Shown here: one piece after another, positions 36,750 through 47,160 of the stretch
Position numbering within the stretch: position 1 is the stretch's first letter
Layout: every line of letters begins with the position of its first letter
From: Pseudovibrio denitrificans JCM 12308
GTDB lineage: Bacteria > Pseudomonadota > Alphaproteobacteria > Rhizobiales > Stappiaceae
Length of the DNA: 57,010 bases
Reading direction: 5' to 3'
NCBI RefSeq assembly: GCF_001310815.1
Contig: NZ_BAZK01000031.1
Span: 1 to 57,010, forward strand
Made by a program: the position numbers and the translations under genes
The notes under the pieces: generated by a model
The model's input: only the letters and a program-made list of their open reading frames with translations
Database searches by the model: none
Told to the model about the DNA's origin: nothing

Positions 36750-37560
36750 CTACTCGTTTTGCCTGATAAAACTACAAGACGCGTTCGCATCAAGTTCTTT
36801 AGCAAGTGCACACAACCAGTTTACTTGGCAATTTCGATCCTCTTTATAGTCATCGCCTGTGTATACTCCAGTGTCACTAATAATAAATCCTTTGGAGGCA
36901 AATGAGCCTTGCAAATCCTCAAAGGCATAACTGACACGGGCCAAAGTACCTGAAATGGAGGCAATAGAACTCCCATTCACTGATCCTGTCAGTTTTGTAT
37001 ACCCACCATCATTGAACAAGGGCTCCATCGCCTTTTTTAACTCGTAAGCAAAGGTTGCTTCATCCGTTAAGTATGACCAATGACAAACTCCAGAACGTTC
37101 GAGCGATTGAAAATCTGCGTGCAAGTGGCATCCAAGTCCCATAAAGAAACTCTTCGAGCATGAAGTGACAATCTTTACTTGGATTTTCTGCATCGTGTTG
37201 AGCACACACGAACGGATTAATTCTGGTATGATCTGTTGGATAAAAATTAACAAGCTGATCCCGAAAGTCTCGCTCTAATGTATTGTAATCCTCGATCTGA
37301 GCGCGCATTTCATTAAAGCAACTTAAGGGAGTGTTTCCTTGAACAATACAGGTCTTTATAACTAGAGCAGGTTTGGGGATCAAGAAAGCTGCTTTATAGT
37401 TACCCTCTCCAAGAAAATAGCTTGGATTAATGAAGTATGATTGCTCGTATGCGTCTAGCGCAGATAGGTGATCATAATGAGCAGCATTTTGCGCGGTTAC
37501 TGAACTTGGACCTATGTAGGACATAACCGCTACAAGAGCCAATAGTGCTGATTTCTTCAT
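36750..37560 (-). CDS. Secreted cysteine-rich protein, unknown function (two frame breaks)
   Basis: This is a ~269-residue product after restoring one base near 37139 (FLYGDLDATCTQIFNRS) and one near 37069 (VIGHTLTDEATFAYELK). The signal peptide is KSALLALVAVMSYIGPSSVTAQ. About seven cysteines are spread over the mature part, and the C-terminus reads NCQVNWLCALAKEL and NASCSFIR. No family is recognised. It is divergent from clbS across ~310 bp but shows no colibactin-pathway similarity. Confidence 0.55.
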
Positions 37561-37872
37561 TCTTCTTCTCTGTTTTCATAGCTACATGTGAAGAAGACGC
37601 TATCCACTCAAATGAGTGAGCAAACTGATTTTGCCTTGATTAATGAGCGATGAAGGCAAAGCGCTGCTTCCACTAGGGCTACAACCAGAGAAATAGGTAA
37701 TTAGTCTCTTGAACTCGCTAAAGTTGATCGTTGCAGCATCAGAGTAAAACCCATAACATATAATTGGTTGCATTTACCGCAGGCAGTGAACTCAACATCA
37801 AAATCAACCATCTGTGTCATCTATTAACGCAACGTGATGGACTGGTAATATTTGAAAAAGGGACATTTCAGC
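37561..37872. other. Divergent intergenic region upstream of clbS
   Basis: This 312-bp AT-rich region lies between the leftward secreted-protein gene and clbS. It should hold the clbS-clbA promoter. No operator or riboswitch is recognised. Confidence 0.4.
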
Positions 37873-38385
37873 ATGCCGATTCCAACATCCCGCAGCGAGT
37901 TGCTTAACGCAATCGAAGTGAATTTTGCAAAACTTTTCAAAGACCTTGAAACTGTCCCTGATGCGTTATGCAGAGAGGCGACCCTGGAAGGGCACGCAAA
38001 GGGCACGATGATGAATGTACACAATCTGGTCAGCTATCTGGTTGGCTGGAACCATCTAGTCCTGAAATGGCTTGATCTTGATGCCAAAGACGCACCGATC
38101 GATTTTCCGGAAACTGGGTTTCAATGGAACCAACTTGGCCTGCTCGCTCAGAAATTTTATTCAGATTATGAAGACGTCGCTTTCGATCAGCTTTTGAAGG
38201 ATTTTAAAGGCGCCAAGCAGGAGATTGTCGATTTCATTTCCGATCAGACAGACGAGCGCCTCTATGGGGCAAATTGGTATGAGAAATACACCTTAGGGCG
38301 TATGATCCAATTCAATACCTCATCTCCCTATGCCAACGCCCGCACACGGCTACGCAAATGGAAACGAGCAAACGGCATCACATGA
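37873..38385 (+). CDS. clbS: Colibactin self-resistance protein ClbS
   Basis: This 170-residue protein, the same length as E. coli ClbS, matches it over its whole length by memory: EGHAKGTMMNVHNLVSYLVG, PETGFQWNQLGLLAQKFYSD and GRMIQFNTSSPYANA all have direct counterparts. ClbS/DUF1706 (DinB-like) proteins are cyclopropane hydrolases that open the electrophilic warhead and protect the producer's DNA. The start at 37873 is chosen from alignment with ClbS; a TTG seven codons upstream is less likely. The stop overlaps the clbA start (ATGA). Confidence 0.92.
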   Translation: MPIPTSRSELLNAIEVNFAKLFKDLETVPDALCREATLEGHAKGTMMNVHNLVSYLVGWNHLVLKWLDLDAKDAPIDFPETGFQWNQLGLLAQKFYSDYEDVAFDQLLKDFKGAKQEIVDFISDQTDERLYGANWYEKYTLGRMIQFNTSSPYANARTRLRKWKRANGIT

Positions 38386-39143
38386 TCACGAGTATCAACG
38401 ACCAGCTTTCAAAGTTCGCTGTCTCCCATTTTCAATCCAAGAAAACCCCGTTTGCCTTTTTTTCTGAGATCCCAGAGACATGCGAAACGGACGAGCTTAA
38501 GAACTACCTAAGCCCGGAGGAATGCGCTCGGGCAGCTCGCTTTTACTTTCGCACCGACCACGACAGTTTCGTCGTTGCCCACGCGATCAAGCGGCTCGCG
38601 CTCGGAGCCATGACGTGCCAAACGCCCACTGACGTTCCGCTCACCATCGGGTCGCATGGGAAACCCAGACTTATTCGTGCATGTGATGAAGACCCCATTC
38701 AGTTTAGTCTCTCGCATACGAAAGGAGTTGTCGCTTTTGCTGTCGCGTTCCAGGCCCCTATCGGTGTCGATGTTGAGTGTGTCAATCTCAATATAGATAC
38801 CGCAAACCTAGCCAAGACATTTTTGGCCTCGCAGGATACCGATCTCCTTAACAGTGTGGCAGACACTGAACGACAGCAAACCTTCTTTCAGCTTTGGACT
38901 GCAAAAGAGGCATACATCAAAGGTATCGGACTAGGTATGAGCCATTCTTTAAAGAGCTTTTTCGTTGAAGCTTTGGATCATAAGAGCCGTATTTGTGACA
39001 GCCAGACAGGTGCGCCACTCAACTGGATCACACAAAGCTGCCAACCTACGCCTAAGCACTACATGTCATCTGCTATAGAAAGCCAGAGCGCGAGCGATGA
39101 CCAAGTCACGTTTCTGGAACTACCATTCCAGATGATTGGCTAG
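38382..39143 (+). CDS. clbA: 4'-phosphopantetheinyl transferase ClbA
   Basis: This 253-residue Sfp-type transferase attaches the pantetheine arm to carrier domains of the Clb synthases. The family motifs are IGVDVE (127-132, Mg2+-binding Asp/Glu) and WTAKEAYIKG (172-181, Glu176 and Lys180), with FSLSHTKG upstream. The length is close to E. coli ClbA (244). The start overlaps clbS, so resistance and activation are co-translated. It converges on clbQ with a 33-bp gap. Confidence 0.88.
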   Translation: MITSINDQLSKFAVSHFQSKKTPFAFFSEIPETCETDELKNYLSPEECARAARFYFRTDHDSFVVAHAIKRLALGAMTCQTPTDVPLTIGSHGKPRLIRACDEDPIQFSLSHTKGVVAFAVAFQAPIGVDVECVNLNIDTANLAKTFLASQDTDLLNSVADTERQQTFFQLWTAKEAYIKGIGLGMSHSLKSFFVEALDHKSRICDSQTGAPLNWITQSCQPTPKHYMSSAIESQSASDDQVTFLELPFQMIG

Positions 39144-39176
39144 CAAAAGCGCGATATCGCCTCTTTAAGCATTGCC

Positions 39177-39914
39177 TCAGGAAGTCTCCCGTAATCCCTC
39201 ATCAACTGCCGAAAGGACGGTGTTTACTGAGGCTATTGTGTCGTCCAACCGATCTTCTACAAAGAAATGCCCAGTATCTTGCAGAACCTTGTGCTGGAAC
39301 CCGTATGGTGCATGAACTTGCCACTCTGTAAGGCACTCTGGTGTGGCCAACTTGTCTAAATCTCCGGACAGGATTGTCACGGGACACGGCAATTTGCGCG
39401 TGTTTCCCGGGTACACATAGGTTTCATAAAGCCGGTAATCCGCCCGAATGATAGGCAGGAACATCTCCATCAAAGATGGATTACTCAGGACGTCGATTGA
39501 TGTTCCGCCAAGCGCAAATATTTTTTCCATAAAACGATCATTGGGCAAAGTATGGACAACCTCTTCGTCATGTGCGCTATGAGGTGGGCGGCATGCCGAA
39601 AAGAACAAGTGCGACGGCGGCTCAATCTCTCCTTTTGCAAGAATCTTCTGGGTTAGTTCAAACGTCAAAAGGCCACCGACCGAATGGCCAAAAATCACGT
39701 AAGAAGATGACTTTCGTTCCTTTACAAGTTTCTCATAAAGGTCACTCACAGCTTCCTCCACGGATTGATAGAGGGGTTCACGCATCCGCATGCCCCGCCC
39801 TGCTAATTCCAATGGGACAAGCCGCGTTCCTTCATTCAGCTTCGGACGCCATTTGTAAAAGGTCGTCGCAGAACTTCCTGAATAAGGAATACAAAACAAA
39901 TCAATAGGCATCAT
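39177..39914 (-). CDS. clbQ: Type II thioesterase ClbQ
   Basis: This 245-residue alpha/beta hydrolase has a complete catalytic triad: Ser78 in FGHSVGG, Asp185 in LSGDLDKLA and His216 in DTGHFFVED. The N-terminus reads FCIPYSGSSATTFYKW, as in editing thioesterases. In E. coli, ClbQ releases stalled intermediates from the line and follows clbP, as here (9-nt gap). Length matches (E. coli 240). Confidence 0.87.
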   Translation of the reverse strand: MMPIDLFCIPYSGSSATTFYKWRPKLNEGTRLVPLELAGRGMRMREPLYQSVEEAVSDLYEKLVKERKSSSYVIFGHSVGGLLTFELTQKILAKGEIEPPSHLFFSACRPPHSAHDEEVVHTLPNDRFMEKIFALGGTSIDVLSNPSLMEMFLPIIRADYRLYETYVYPGNTRKLPCPVTILSGDLDKLATPECLTEWQVHAPYGFQHKVLQDTGHFFVEDRLDDTIASVNTVLSAVDEGLRETS

Positions 39915-39923
39915 CGCGTTTTC

Positions 39924-41416
39924 CTATCTAAGCGTAGTGCTCTGCCAGGTGCCGAGGAACCGGAACAAAGCTGCAAGTGCGGCTGCGCACCAAAGCAGAA
40001 TAATTGTCGGTGCCAAACTCAATGGCCCCCACTCAAACAAGACTGACAAGGGAAGCATGTAGAACAGCATGGATGGAAGAACGAGGGCCAAGCCAGTCGC
40101 CAATCCAACCCAAAGCGCCAATGAAAAGCCGCTCTTTAAAACCCCTATCCGAGTCGAGATGCGTTTTTCCTTAAAGATGCAAAAACATCGATAGAGGCAT
40201 AAAGCCAATGTGACAAAGACAACAACTAATGCGAGCGCAGACAAGCCCATTGCGTAGCGGTCAATTGTCTTAAAAAACTCGCTGCTATGTCCAAAATTCC
40301 CAGTCTCTAGATAAAAGAGGATGGAACGACAAGACTCTGCGACCAAGTTTGAGTTGAGGTTTGCAAGAACAACAATGACAGTATCATTGTCGGGTTTTAT
40401 GTCGATACAGGATGAAAATGTTGGATTAGCTCCGGCGTGATAATACTCTGTCCCCCATGTGTTGAATACAAACCATCCAGTACCATAGAAGGATCCGTAG
40501 GTCGGTGATGGCGCAACGCTCATGTTGGGCTTTAATGATTGAGCAAAGGCAGTGTCCAACTCAGAAGCTGGTTTCTTAGCAGCTGTTAAAATGGCCTCTG
40601 CCCACAGTCTCATATCAGACAAGTTTGAGTGGATGTAACCGGCGGGTGCATGACCAATGTGAAGTGGTGCTTCCACACGGGCAGCTTGGCCATAGCGTAA
40701 CTTGTGCCCATCACTCTTTGTCTGTGGAGCTGCAGTTCCGTCAGGGATCCAAGTCTTGTTCAAATCCAAAGGCTCTAGGATCTCGCTTCTGATCAGCGTA
40801 GCAAACGACTTTTGGGTCACTTCCTCGATGATCAGTGCTAGAACTGTGTAGTTTAGGGTTGCATAAGAAAATGCAGTCCCTGGTTCGAACACCAATGAAT
40901 CGTTGACTAAGCTCCGAACGATCTTCTCTGCACTGTCAGAGTTCCCACTTCTAACATGCTCGATTGTACCAAATGCCAAACCAGAGGTATGATACATTAG
41001 GTCGCGGACACGAGGTTCAACACCATTATAGGATGGCGTAAACCAAGGCAGATATGACTGCACACTACGATTTGGATCTAGGATGCCACGCGCAATATAC
41101 AGTTGGCTAATGCACCCGTGAAGGCTTTGCTGTTTGACCCGATCTCAAAGATGGTCTCCGGCCCCACAGGAACAGAGTTGTCAAGATCTTGCACGCCTTT
41201 AAAGATAGTCCATTGACCGTTTGGGCTGGAGACATAGACAGCTAGCCCTGGAATGGCACCATCCCGCATCAATGCATCCAATTGTTCCTCAAGATACGCC
41301 CGTGATTGTGTGTTCTCCTGCTGCACCGCATTAGCAGGCATTGGCAGAAGCGCAGCGGTTAACGCGCTAATGAGTGCGAAATGCACAGCAATCAAAATTT
41401 TTCGCCCAGTATTCAT
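39924..41416 (-). CDS. clbP: Periplasmic colibactin-activating peptidase ClbP (one frame break)
   Basis: This inner-membrane-anchored serine peptidase of the beta-lactamase fold removes the N-acyl-D-Asn prodrug motif from precolibactin. The signal peptide is FALISALTAALLPMPANA. The catalytic residues Ser94 and Lys97 lie in EIGSNSKAFTG and, after adding one C near 41105 (FTGALAQLYIARG), Tyr185 in FSYATLNY; E. coli uses Ser95, Lys98 and Tyr186. The family stretches YHTSGLAFGT and ANPTFSSCIDIKPDN also match. The C-terminus has three hydrophobic helices, as in ClbP. Corrected length is ~498 residues (E. coli 504). The near-perfect renumbering supports a sequencing error rather than a dead gene. 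Confidence 0.9.
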
Positions 41417-41417
41417 T

Positions 41418-44023
41418 TCACATCCGTTCCTTGATCAGCTGCAACTGAGCTGCGAATGAGGGGCACTCATAGATGTCCGCAATCTCCAAGTGGACATCCA
41501 GCTCGCGGCACAAGGTTTCAACAAAGTTCGCGATTGTTAGCGAGGTGGCTCCGTGTTCAAAGATTATGTCATCATCGATCGCTGCCTTGATGCTAAACAC
41601 CTCGTGCCAGAGACGTTGAAGATTTTGTTTCAAGGAGAGCTCTAGCTCCTCTCCATCTATCTCTTCGACCAGTATCTTTGCGGCAGGAATCTCATAATGC
41701 GTATGGATCAGTTCCGGTACTGGTAGGGCGGGGCAAAAGCCGTTCTTTGCAACAGGAGCACGAAGTTTGATTGCGCCGTTGCTCCAAAGAAATGCCCGCA
41801 AACGCTCTAAGCTATCACCTGACAAGGCACTAAATGAATGAAACGCAAGTTTGTTGCCTGAGGCGGAAAAATCGTGATGCGCTTCGCTAAAAGCCCCTGG
41901 CGAACCGACTTCGATAAAGATTGCGTTCTGATTTAACGCTGCCGCGATAAGCCCATTCAAGTAAGACGGAACGCCAATTTTGCCATTCCAATCCAGTGAG
42001 TTCAGTACTCGCGCCGGACCCTGATCAGTACGAACACCGCGGACATTGAGGAAGCTTCTAACGTACCCATCAATGTCAATATCGCCTTCTTTGTCTGGTA
42101 AACCTTCCAGCATTTCCACGGTTTGGTCTCCTGAAAGCACACCAGCAAAAAGCAAAGCGGCAATCCAACCAGTTCCATCACCAGCAAGTGCTGCAATAGG
42201 TCCGACTTCAGTCGCTACTCGCGTTGCCTTGGCACACTGGCTCACAACAGAAAGAACCCTTTGTGAAAGCAATGATGGAGATCTTAGGTCTACAGAAATT
42301 ATAGATTTCCAGTGCGCAATGGCCTTTGCATATCCCTCGTCGACTTCGAGATCCAGAAGATCTGTAGCCACCTGTTCCGAACCTGAAAACAAAAGATATG
42401 GTTCGACGAGATCCTTAGCTTCACTAAAGTTGAGGCCATCCTTCAATGTGTCGTGAGAATTCAAAAGCGTGCCGTGCTCCACGACCACAGCGGCACGAAC
42501 AGGATAGTCTTCACGGTGATGATAAAGGCACCGCGCCATGTCATCAGCCATACCGGGCCAATCGTTTCAAGACGTCGCCCAATATCTTCAATCAAACGAT
42601 CCAACCCTGTTTGAGTTCGAGCACTAAAAGGCAAGATGATTGAGCCCCCCACCGTATCCGGTCTTTCTTCAGCGTCGGATGTCATAGGCGGCCAGCTTGC
42701 CAGAACCGCGTGAGCGTTTGTTCCGCCTAAACCGAAAGAGCTCAGCCCCGCAAACCTCTGCCGGGTCTTAGGCAACTCAGCAAGATTCTGGTTCACTCCA
42801 AATCCAGATTCCTTATTAGAGATTTCAGGTAATGATTGCGGACAGTTGAGCTGAGGCGGCAGCAGGCTTGTCCGTAAACTCAGGCTTACCTTGATAAGGC
42901 CAGCCAACCCAGAGGCAACACCAAGGTGACCAATATTGGCCTTTACAGAGCTCAAGTAGCAGGGCTGTGAGTTGTGTTCGCGCATCTTGTGAACATCTTG
43001 AAGCGCTTGCACTTCGATCTTATCACCCAGGTTCGTCCCGGTGCCGTGGCACTCAATAAAATCAAGCTGACGACTATCAACCGAGGCTGTACTTAGAGCT
43101 TTTGAAACAACCGCCTTCTGCCCGTCAACCGAGGGTACCGCATAGCCCATCCGACGCTCTGCGTCGTTGTTGACTGCCGATCCCTTTATCACAGCATAGA
43201 TATCACTTTGATCCGACACAGCATCTTCAAGTCGTTTCAGAACCACGGTGCAAACGCCATTCGTATACACCGTGCCATCAGCGGTGGTCGAAAACGGTTT
43301 GCAATGGCCATCATTCGAAGTCAGAGCCCCTTCGGTGACATCATACGAGCCATTTTGCCAAAGACTAACAGTGGCTGCCGTAACCAATGCCACATCACAC
43401 TGTCCAGAAATCAATGACTCGCAAGCTAGATGGACCGACACCAATGAACTGGAACAAGCGTTTTGAACCGAAATGACAGGTCCACTCAACCCAAGTTTAT
43501 ACGCAATAAACGGACCAAGGTGATCGCCGTCATTCGCGATCTGGGATTGCAAGGCAGACATCCCACCCTTTTGGATAACAGCAGGATAAACACGCTCAAG
43601 CAAATAAGTATTGCTGTACTTGCTGGCAAAAAGGCCAATGGTCGGATGGTCGCCTTCCTTCATCACAAGGGGACTCTTTGCATTGGGCACATTCGCTCGT
43701 GTCAAGGCATCATAGCAAGACTCGAGCGCCAACCGATGTTGTGGATCTGTCAGCTTTGCATCCAATGGCGACACATTGAAGAATTCAGCATCAAACCCAT
43801 AAAGATCATCGATCATATTATCGAGCAGTATGCGCTTGACGGCCGGAGTGTCAGAATGCGCAATCTCTGTCGACGACACCGGGGCAAACCTTGGCGACGT
43901 TAACTCGACACCCTTAAGCAGCGCGTCCCAAAGCGCTTCCACCGAGCGAGCACCAGGAAACTTTCCGCTCATTCCGACAATTGCTACGTCGAAAGGAGAG
44001 ATATCACCTGTCGGATCATTCAT
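41418..44023 (-). CDS. clbO: Polyketide synthase ClbO (KS - degenerate AT - ACP; one frame break)
   Basis: The product is ~868 residues after adding one G near 42553 (TIGPGMADDMARC). The ketosynthase is complete: Cys190 in VQNACSSSLVS, His326 in ECHGTGT and His366 in KANIGHLG. The acyltransferase region reads AALAGDGTGWIAALLFAG, where GDGTG replaces the GHSxG serine motif, so it is probably inactive and served in trans (ClbG in E. coli). The C-terminal carrier has the phosphopantetheine serine in GATSLT. Its start overlaps the upstream FtsX permease by 8 nt, and clbP follows immediately. Confidence 0.88.
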
Positions 44024-45275
44024 CTTTTTTCATCCTACTCCAGAAGATCGGCCACAGTTGCTCAATGCCCTGATTGGGCAGTGAGCAACTGCAACTGTCA
44101 CGCTTTGCGTAACGCGATATGAAGCGGAGTTCGGATCGCCAGCCATGCTGCAAAAGGCCCGATAGCAGACCAATCGCCAAGGCCATTGCTATGCCCTGCG
44201 CCACAATGATCGGAGTAACATTGAACCGGAACACCAGCTGGCTGAATGCTTCGCCATTCATCGTAGAGAACAAGAAGCCATCAACAATGAGATATGAGAC
44301 CCCGATCCCTATCAGTCCACCAATCAGAGAAACCAGGATCGCCTCCAAAAGAACAGCCAGTGACATTGCCCCATCTGTGAAACCAAGCGCGCGCAACGTT
44401 GCAATCTCCGTCATTCGCGTTGAGATAGATGCATATGTTGCATTCAACGCTGCAAAGATCGCACCAACCATCATCAACATAGCCAAGGGATCCACCGTCT
44501 TTTGCACCAAGGTGATGAGCCCACTGCCATGCGATGAAAAGTAGTCCGTTTCTCGCTCGACTTGGAGATCAAACCGAGGATCCCCTTGGATCGCTGCTTT
44601 GTAGCTGTCGAAAACTGCTGGTGAGGTCAGTTTAACCCGCAATGACTGAAGCGTATCTTGGTGTTGGAACACTGCTTGCATCGTTTGCAAGTCAGCCCAA
44701 ATCTCAGACTCATAAACATTTCCACCATCATCAAACAATCCAACGACAGTCCAGTTAGCGCCCTGAATGTTCACAGTGTTCCCGAGTTCTAAACCGGCGA
44801 ACTGTCCGGAGGCTGCTGTACCAACAACAATCTCTGTGGTGCCACGTGTAAACATTCGACCTGCTGACAACACAAAATCTGGATGCAGTGCGGTTTCTTC
44901 ATGTTCGATACCACGCATAGGAACGTTCACAGCTTGACCATTCTTTTTGGCCAGTTCCACGACAAGGTAGAATTGCCCCGAAGCCAACTTGGTATCCCCT
45001 TCTGAGGCGATCTCAGGATGCGCCAGCATCGCTGGTAGATCAGATACGTTAAGGACGCTGTTCACTTCAGACAAAGCGCCAGAACGCATGATGACCGCAA
45101 CATCCTCTTGGCCGGTTCTACTCATAGTCTTACTGAAACCTGCTAGCATCGAGAGAACAGATATGAATAAAAAAACCACACTGGCCACACAAAAGATGGC
45201 AACGAATACGCCCGAAAGTCGTGTTAACGTGCTTTTTAAGCCGTTCGCGACCAACGTAATGACTTGGTATACCAT
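44016..45275 (-). CDS. MacB/FtsX-type ABC transporter permease, second subunit
   Basis: This 419-residue protein has an N-terminal membrane helix (FVAIFCVASVVFLFISVLS), a large periplasmic domain (about 50-260) and three C-terminal helices (LAMLMMVGAIFAALNATYAS, LLEAILVSLIGGLIGIGVSYL, IIVAQGIAMALAIGLLSGLL), the four-helix FtsX topology. The motif MTEIATLRALGF precedes the third helix. It lies between another FtsX-type permease and clbO, and is absent from the E. coli pks island. Confidence 0.85.
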   Translation of the reverse strand: MVYQVITLVANGLKSTLTRLSGVFVAIFCVASVVFLFISVLSMLAGFSKTMSRTGQEDVAVIMRSGALSEVNSVLNVSDLPAMLAHPEIASEGDTKLASGQFYLVVELAKKNGQAVNVPMRGIEHEETALHPDFVLSAGRMFTRGTTEIVVGTAASGQFAGLELGNTVNIQGANWTVVGLFDDGGNVYESEIWADLQTMQAVFQHQDTLQSLRVKLTSPAVFDSYKAAIQGDPRFDLQVERETDYFSSHGSGLITLVQKTVDPLAMLMMVGAIFAALNATYASISTRMTEIATLRALGFTDGAMSLAVLLEAILVSLIGGLIGIGVSYLIVDGFLFSTMNGEAFSQLVFRFNVTPIIVAQGIAMALAIGLLSGLLQHGWRSELRFISRYAKRDSCSCSLPNQGIEQLWPIFWSRMKKDE

Positions 45276-45279
45276 TGAG

Positions 45280-46446
45280 TTATCTCCGGCTCAGGGTTTT
45301 CACGATGGGCGTGTTGGACAGCTCAAACATCGGCAAGATTGCAGCGAGAAGGCCAACGCCAGCAGAGATCATCAAACCAAATGCTAAGTCGCCAAATCCG
45401 ATCGTCACTTCAGGGATGAGTTCTGTGAAGACCACCTTGAGACGCCCTGCAAAGAGCATGGCCATCACGATGCCCAGCACAGCACCGATGAGAACAGTGA
45501 AGAAAGATTCCAATGCAATCCAAGTGGATATCCAGGGTACACGGAACCCCATAGTTTGAAGCACGGCAAAATCTCTTTGGCGCTCCCTAGCAGATTGCGT
45601 GATGGTTGACGCACATACAATCAAGAGTGTTGCCACAACAGTCCCCATGACCATCTTCAAAACCAGGCCGATATCGGCATACTGGTTTGAAAAAGATTCA
45701 AGGAATGACTGTTCGGTTGCTGTTTTCGTTTCCGATTCAGAGTTGGCAAAAAGAGCATCAATCTCAGCTGCTATCGCCAGTTGCTCTTTCGTATCACTGG
45801 GTTCTACTTTGATTGAAAACCAACCTGCACTGTAGTTGCCATAGCTTCTGGTTTCATCGAACCCATCGTGATGGATCAGAAATAAGTTGGTTTCAGTGTT
45901 GGTGTCTTCGCCTTCAAAGATTGCCAGAATTTCAAAGTCCCACACATTGGTGTCATGCTTGGTCCGCCAGATGTTGGAATGTATCTGCACTCTGTCACCA
46001 AGCTGCCAGCCTTGCTGGTCAGCCATTGCACGGCCGACAGCCGCACCAGATATGTTAGATAAGAATGCCGACTTCTGTTCATCTGCAAAGACCAGTTCAT
46101 CAAAGATCTCAATGTACTTTTGCGCATCAACGGCAAAGACAGTCACTGGGTTTCGCTCATCTTGATAGTAGCCCCCATACCACGTTGCGTGGGTGACCAT
46201 GGTGACGCCGTCCAGTTGAGCTATTTGATCGCCATAGTGAATAGGCATCGTGTTTGTCATCGAAACTTTGTGATTTGTGATCAAACGCTTGGTTTGAGAC
46301 AAATCGCGTCCACCGGAGAACGCATTGTCGATGGCGTCAGCAAGACCAAAGATTGCAAAAGCAAAAGAAATGGTCATCATGACAAGTATTGTTCTAAGCG
46401 GTTTGCGAAGCATAGATTGCCACGTCATTTTTAGGAGCAAAGGCAT
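45280..46446 (-). CDS. MacB/FtsX-type ABC transporter permease, first subunit
   Basis: This 388-residue paralogue of the next gene has one N-terminal helix (PLRTILVMMTISFAFAIFG), a periplasmic domain, then helices around GTVVATLLIVCASTI, ALESFFTVLIGAVLGIVMAM and ISAGVGLLAAILPMF, with RDFAVLQTMGF before them. Two different permeases with one ATPase suggest a heterodimeric LolCDE/MacB-like exporter. It is separated by 4 nt from the second permease and 12 nt from the ATPase. Confidence 0.85.
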   Translation of the reverse strand: MPLLLKMTWQSMLRKPLRTILVMMTISFAFAIFGLADAIDNAFSGGRDLSQTKRLITNHKVSMTNTMPIHYGDQIAQLDGVTMVTHATWYGGYYQDERNPVTVFAVDAQKYIEIFDELVFADEQKSAFLSNISGAAVGRAMADQQGWQLGDRVQIHSNIWRTKHDTNVWDFEILAIFEGEDTNTETNLFLIHHDGFDETRSYGNYSAGWFSIKVEPSDTKEQLAIAAEIDALFANSESETKTATEQSFLESFSNQYADIGLVLKMVMGTVVATLLIVCASTITQSARERQRDFAVLQTMGFRVPWISTWIALESFFTVLIGAVLGIVMAMLFAGRLKVVFTELIPEVTIGFGDLAFGLMISAGVGLLAAILPMFELSNTPIVKTLSRR

Positions 46447-46458
46447 TGTGTCCTCCTG

Positions 46459-47160
46459 CTACGCTGGTTCGGCGATGCGTGTGAAACGATCAGCTTTGTC
46501 AAAGTGAATGATGCGTGACGCGCGTTGGGCAACACGTGGGTCATGCGTCACCATCACGATCGTCTTGTTGTGGCTTTCGCTCAACGCAGAGAGCAAATCC
46601 ATGATCTCATCTGCAGTCTTCTGATCGAGGTCGCCCGTCGGTTCATCGCACAGCAAAATTGCCGGATCGGACACGATGCTTCGTGCGATCGCTACACGTT
46701 GTTCTTGCCCGCCAGAAAGCTGGCTCGGTTTGAACTTTGCCTTCTCACTCAATCCCACAATGTTTAGAGCCAGCGCTACTCGCTCACTCTTCTCTTTGCT
46801 ACTCAATCTTGTCAGCTGCAACGGTAACGCCACGTTGTCTTCAGCATTCAGGAAGGGAAGCAGATTGTAGAACTGGAAAATAAACCCGATGGTCTGCGAA
46901 CGGAATTTCGCCAGTTCCTTCTTGGATGCGGAGCCTAGATCAAGCCCGTCCACCACAACGGATCCGGCATCTGGTGAATCGATACCACCAATCAAATTGA
47001 GCAGAGTGGTTTTGCCAGATCCTGAAGGCCCCATGACGGCAACAAATTCACCTTCTTTGATACTCAGATCGAGATCCTGGAAAATGTGGGTCTCAACCTG
47101 GCCCTGCTCAAAGTGTTTGGACAGGTTTTGAATTCGAATATTTGTCTTCGTCATGTTCAA
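46459..47160 (-). CDS. LolD/MacB-family ABC transporter ATPase
   Basis: This 233-residue ATPase has Walker A GPSGSGKTTLLN, Q-loop IGFIFQFYNLLP, signature LSGGQEQRVAIARS and Walker B ILLCDEPTGDLD with H-loop MVTHD. The phrase LSGGQEQRVAIAR and the FQFYNLLP loop are typical of the LolD/MacB/FtsE branch. It overlaps the membrane fusion protein by 4 nt and drives the two FtsX permeases downstream. Confidence 0.92.
   Translation of the reverse strand: MNMTKTNIRIQNLSKHFEQGQVETHIFQDLDLSIKEGEFVAVMGPSGSGKTTLLNLIGGIDSPDAGSVVVDGLDLGSASKKELAKFRSQTIGFIFQFYNLLPFLNAEDNVALPLQLTRLSSKEKSERVALALNIVGLSEKAKFKPSQLSGGQEQRVAIARSIVSDPAILLCDEPTGDLDQKTADEIMDLLSALSESHNKTIVMVTHDPRVAQRASRIIHFDKADRFTRIAEPA

Noticed and set aside
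39144..39176. Bidirectional terminator between clbA and clbQ
   Set aside because: Only a 10-bp GCGATATCGC palindrome without a loop is visible, with short A and T stretches; too weak to annotate.
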